NCBI GenBank assembly: GCA_017424085.1
Contig: JAFPBP010000257.1
Location: 1 to 5,532 of the forward strand
From: Clostridia bacterium
Lineage (GTDB): Bacteria > Bacillota > Clostridia > Oscillospirales > UBA644
Direction of reading: 5' to 3'
DNA: 5,532 bases
Shown here: positions 5,326 to 5,532 of the stretch, one piece after another
How positions within the stretch are numbered: the stretch's first letter is position 1
How the letters are laid out: each line of letters opens with the position of its first letter
The notes under the pieces: generated by a model
Seen by the model: only the letters and a program-made list of their open reading frames with translations
Told to the model about the DNA's origin: nothing
Databases searched by the model: none
Translations under genes and position numbers: made by a program

Positions 5326-5532
5326 GCAAACTAAAATGCCTCCTTCCGATATGAGAAAAATGCATCGCGGCGGTCCTAAGATCGACTTTAAGGCTCTTTC
5401 CCGTGCCGTAAAGCTTTTGTTCTCTGCCTATCCCGTTCTCGTTCCCATTGCGGGGGTATGCATCCTGCTTTCCGCCGTGATTGCCGCTGTTCCCGCGATC
5501 TTCCAACAAAAGGTTCTTGCGGTTATCACCTC
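5318..5532 (+). CDS. Second ABC exporter half-transporter, N-terminus only
   Basis: The frame is open from the ATG at 5318 to the window edge, giving 71 complete codons starting MSKQTKMPPSDMRK. A polar, basic N-terminal tail of about 35 residues (with RGGP at 17-20) is followed by a hydrophobic segment, about residues 37-58, that looks like the first membrane helix. A charged Gly/Pro-containing tail before helix 1 is usual for the second subunit of YfiB/YfiC or MdlA/MdlB-type pairs. The strong internal ribosome binding site and 8-nt overlap with the preceding gene support a stable heterodimer. No ATPase motif is visible because the gene is cut off, so the assignment rests on context, the hydrophobic segment and the tail. 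Confidence 0.85.
   Translation, partial: MSKQTKMPPSDMRKMHRGGPKIDFKALSRAVKLLFSAYPVLVPIAGVCILLSAVIAAVPAIFQQKVLAVIT

Overview
The window looks like a piece of a low-to-mid GC Gram-positive genome, most likely an uncultured gut-type Clostridia (Oscillospiraceae/Christensenellaceae-like). This rests on strong AGGAGG-type ribosome binding sites, consensus sigma-A promoters with 17-nt spacers, textbook hairpin-plus-T-tract terminators, AT-rich intergenic DNA against roughly half-GC genes, and a heterodimeric ABC exporter pair typical of Firmicutes. The taxonomic placement is inference. All supported genes are on the + strand.

Positions 1-556 hold no convincing gene. They contain a perfect 16-bp hairpin (12-47), then a highly structured palindromic repeat (51-217) built from eight short boxes (GAAAT-type on the left, the complementary ATTTC-type on the right) separated by small hairpins. 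A perfect 14-bp intrinsic terminator (285-326) and an AT-rich promoter region ending in a consensus sigma-A promoter (490-518) follow. The repeat resembles REP/BIME-like or MITE-like non-autonomous elements and is the least ordinary part of the window.

Positions 490-2431 form one transcription unit with its own promoter and terminator. It encodes a 452-aa PHP-domain metallohydrolase of the CehA/McbA type, with all nine expected metal ligands, followed 22 nt later by a 151-aa YhcH/YjgK/YiaL (DUF386) cupin-like protein. The second family is linked to sugar metabolism, so a small cytoplasmic carbohydrate-related unit is plausible, but no substrate can be read from the sequence.

Positions 2484 to the end start with a second strong promoter that overlaps an inverted repeat. 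A membrane-anchored GT2 glycosyltransferase of the GtrB/ArnC/DPM1-like type follows, with a TTG start. After a 71-nt gap with no visible terminator comes an ABC exporter half-transporter (580 aa), and then the start of a second half-transporter overlapping it by 8 nt and cut by the window edge. The first half-transporter has Asp in place of the catalytic Glu after Walker B and Gln in place of the switch His. It is therefore very likely the degenerate-site subunit of a heterodimeric exporter, and the overlapping gene the catalytically competent partner.

I found no tRNA, rRNA, CRISPR array, intact transposase or clear new multi-gene system. The main candidates for follow-up are the nested palindromic element and the PHP/YhcH gene pair.
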